DNA from: Opisthocomus hoazin
Lineage: Eukaryota; Chordata; Aves; Opisthocomiformes; Opisthocomidae
DNA: 64,000 nt
Reading direction: 5' to 3'
NCBI RefSeq assembly: GCF_030867145.1
Contig: NC_134436.1
Coordinates: 5,270,001 to 5,334,000 of the forward strand
The notes under the pieces are model-generated. The model saw nothing but the letters and a program-made list of their open reading frames with translations, was not told where the DNA came from and ran no database searches. Below are positions 62,251 to 64,000 of the stretch, piece after piece (positions within the stretch are counted from its first letter, which is position 1; every line of letters starts with the position of its first letter). The position numbers and the translations under genes were made by a program.

Positions 62251-64000
62251 AAATGAGACAAAGAAACAAAGAGAGACAATCATATGAAAAAGCATGAAGG
62301 GGGAGAGCAAGACAACTGTATGATGAAAACAGAATATAACATTGGCAGCTGGTGTGCTAGACAGTAAACTGCCCTACACCTAAATAGGTATTCGAGTGGA
62401 GTCTTTTAAAAAAAGTCTGCGTTACCCTAAAAAAAAAAATCACTATTTATCACTGTCATCTTGAATTGTTGTACTCTACTCCATGCCATCCCCATTCTTT
62501 AAGATCAGATGAAAACAACAACAAATCAAGGTAGAGGAACAGCTCTAAAAATCATACCACAGAATGTTTAACTTCCACATGGTCAGGTTTAGTACGTGAT
62601 TCTAAGACAGCAATTCTTGCGTTGATCACTTCTGAAAGATTTCATATCAGTATCTGAGAGACAGGTTCCAACGGACCAATGCCAGCTTTTAAGCGAGTGT
62701 GCCATCAACTGAGTCACAGCAACAAGATGAGCATAACTGAACAAAGCTGTCTAAAGATCCAGACATGATTTAGCTGAGTTGAAAGTGTTATGCTAATTAT
62801 TCTTCATGTAATTTCAGCTATACTGGGAACAGACAGGCTTTCAGATATACATTTTTAAGATCTGTGGACAGAAATTTGGCCATATTAAGATTTGAAAATA
62901 TATAATATAAAGCAATCTTGAAACAAGTTGAAAGTCAAATGTTACTAGATTTCCAGACAAATGTGGACAATGAAAAAAAAAATTTTATATCTACAAGTTG
63001 GAAAAGAGTTTACTGTAAGGGCAGATCACAAAAATAAGAAATCTGAATCCTACAGAATGCACTGCTACCAAATAAAGGCCAAAATGAGGCTGACTTTCAA
63101 ACAAAATAGAAGCTTTTTCTTTTCATGTAAAACTGATTATAAACTCTGTTCAATAAAACTTACAAAACTCTTGCTGCACATATATATTAATTTCGTTCCT
63201 GAAAACAGTTTAATTTAGTGAATTCTTGGGATATGTTGATCATGATGAACACAATAACCTTAGATTACCTAGCACCTTTTATGGAACATCAGTAGGCTGA
63301 AAATAATTCCCTAGCTCCCTATAACTTCTACCACTCTCAGGGTTCTTTAACCTGTGCGTACATATTACAGCTTTAATATTAATCCTGTTCTTAGAACAAC
63401 TCATCTTTTATCCATTCCTCTTCCACTATTTATAGAAAAGCCTCAAAAATGAAAAATAACTGTTTTCACTTTCTAGTCAGTTTCACTTTCAATTCAAAAA
63501 CAAAATTACTCAAAATACATTGAATTTAACCAAATGAACTCAAATTCTGGTAAAAACATTAAATAATCTGCAAGCTGAAAAACACACCCTCAGTTTGCAG
63601 CAACACAAGGCTTTTGAAGATTGTACACCCTTGGGGGAAAAAAGTCTCAAAGAAATTTCACATTCATAATCCTTGCTCTTTGGATAAAGACGTATTTTTC
63701 TTCTCCTCCCTTATGTGTGACACTCAGTGCAGTAATCCCTTTTGCAGCAATCTATTCTGTGATGGTAGAATTCATATGCTTCTTGGCAAAACTGTCTCCA
63801 ACACATCGTGGCAAAAAAAGGCCACTGACAGAAGAGATCTGGACGTCCAAGTGACAAATTTAGACAGACAGCACCCCGTGTTGCTCTGAAGTAATTGTAG
63901 TAAAAACAAGAACTCGCAAGGAAGTTAGAAGCAGGTCTTATCTACCTACTGAATGACCAAGCGTAACACCTTTGAAATCTACGGGATTACTTCAGTTTGG

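Overview
The window is vertebrate and almost certainly avian nuclear DNA. Genes are split by GT-AG introns, two young CR1 LINE 3' ends carry the bird-typical ATTCTGTGAT tail, and the gene order is the vertebrate block known in human at 5q31.2: DNAJC18 - PROB1 - MZB1 - SLC23A1 - PAIP2 - MATR3. No bacterial, phage or CRISPR-like content was seen. Species cannot be fixed from the sequence alone.

Layout. 1-12.2 kb: the last four coding exons and ~2 kb 3'UTR of DNAJC18 (+), an ER-membrane J-protein whose J domain lies left of the window. 12.2-15.5 kb: GC-rich, with a CpG island carrying an RFX X-box and YY1-type sites but no recognisable gene. In mammals SPATA24 sits here. 15.5-19.9 kb: PROB1 (+), one long open frame with an avian 13-residue repeat array. 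20.1-20.8 kb: a G-quadruplex-prone minisatellite. 21.0-22.4 kb: MZB1 (+), an ER chaperone of plasma cells, four exons. 22.6-26.9 kb: SLC23A1 (+), the sodium-ascorbate transporter, 15 coding exons with very short introns. 27.5 kb: a CR1 copy between two convergent genes. 28.5-37.75 kb: PAIP2 (-), three coding exons plus an untranslated first exon in a CpG island. 38-42 kb: intergenic plus MATR3 3'UTR. 42-59.4 kb: MATR3 (-), 14 coding exons and complete coding sequence. 59.4-64 kb: MATR3 5'UTR intron with a 5S-rRNA-derived SINE; the promoter lies right of the window.

The genes do not form one pathway. DNAJC18 and MZB1 serve ER folding, SLC23A1 takes up vitamin C, PAIP2 restrains translation by binding PABP, and MATR3 is a nuclear RNA-binding protein; PROB1 has no known function. 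The most noteworthy signals are a consensus GC-AG intron in PAIP2, the PROB1 repeat array, an HNF1-like palindrome upstream of SLC23A1, a 16-bp perfect hairpin next to the DNAJC18 poly(A) signal, the absence of SPATA24 next to a ciliary-type X-box island, and SBS-like motifs around the PAIP2 promoter. All exon borders were read by eye from splice signals, reading phase and remembered protein families; no database search was run.
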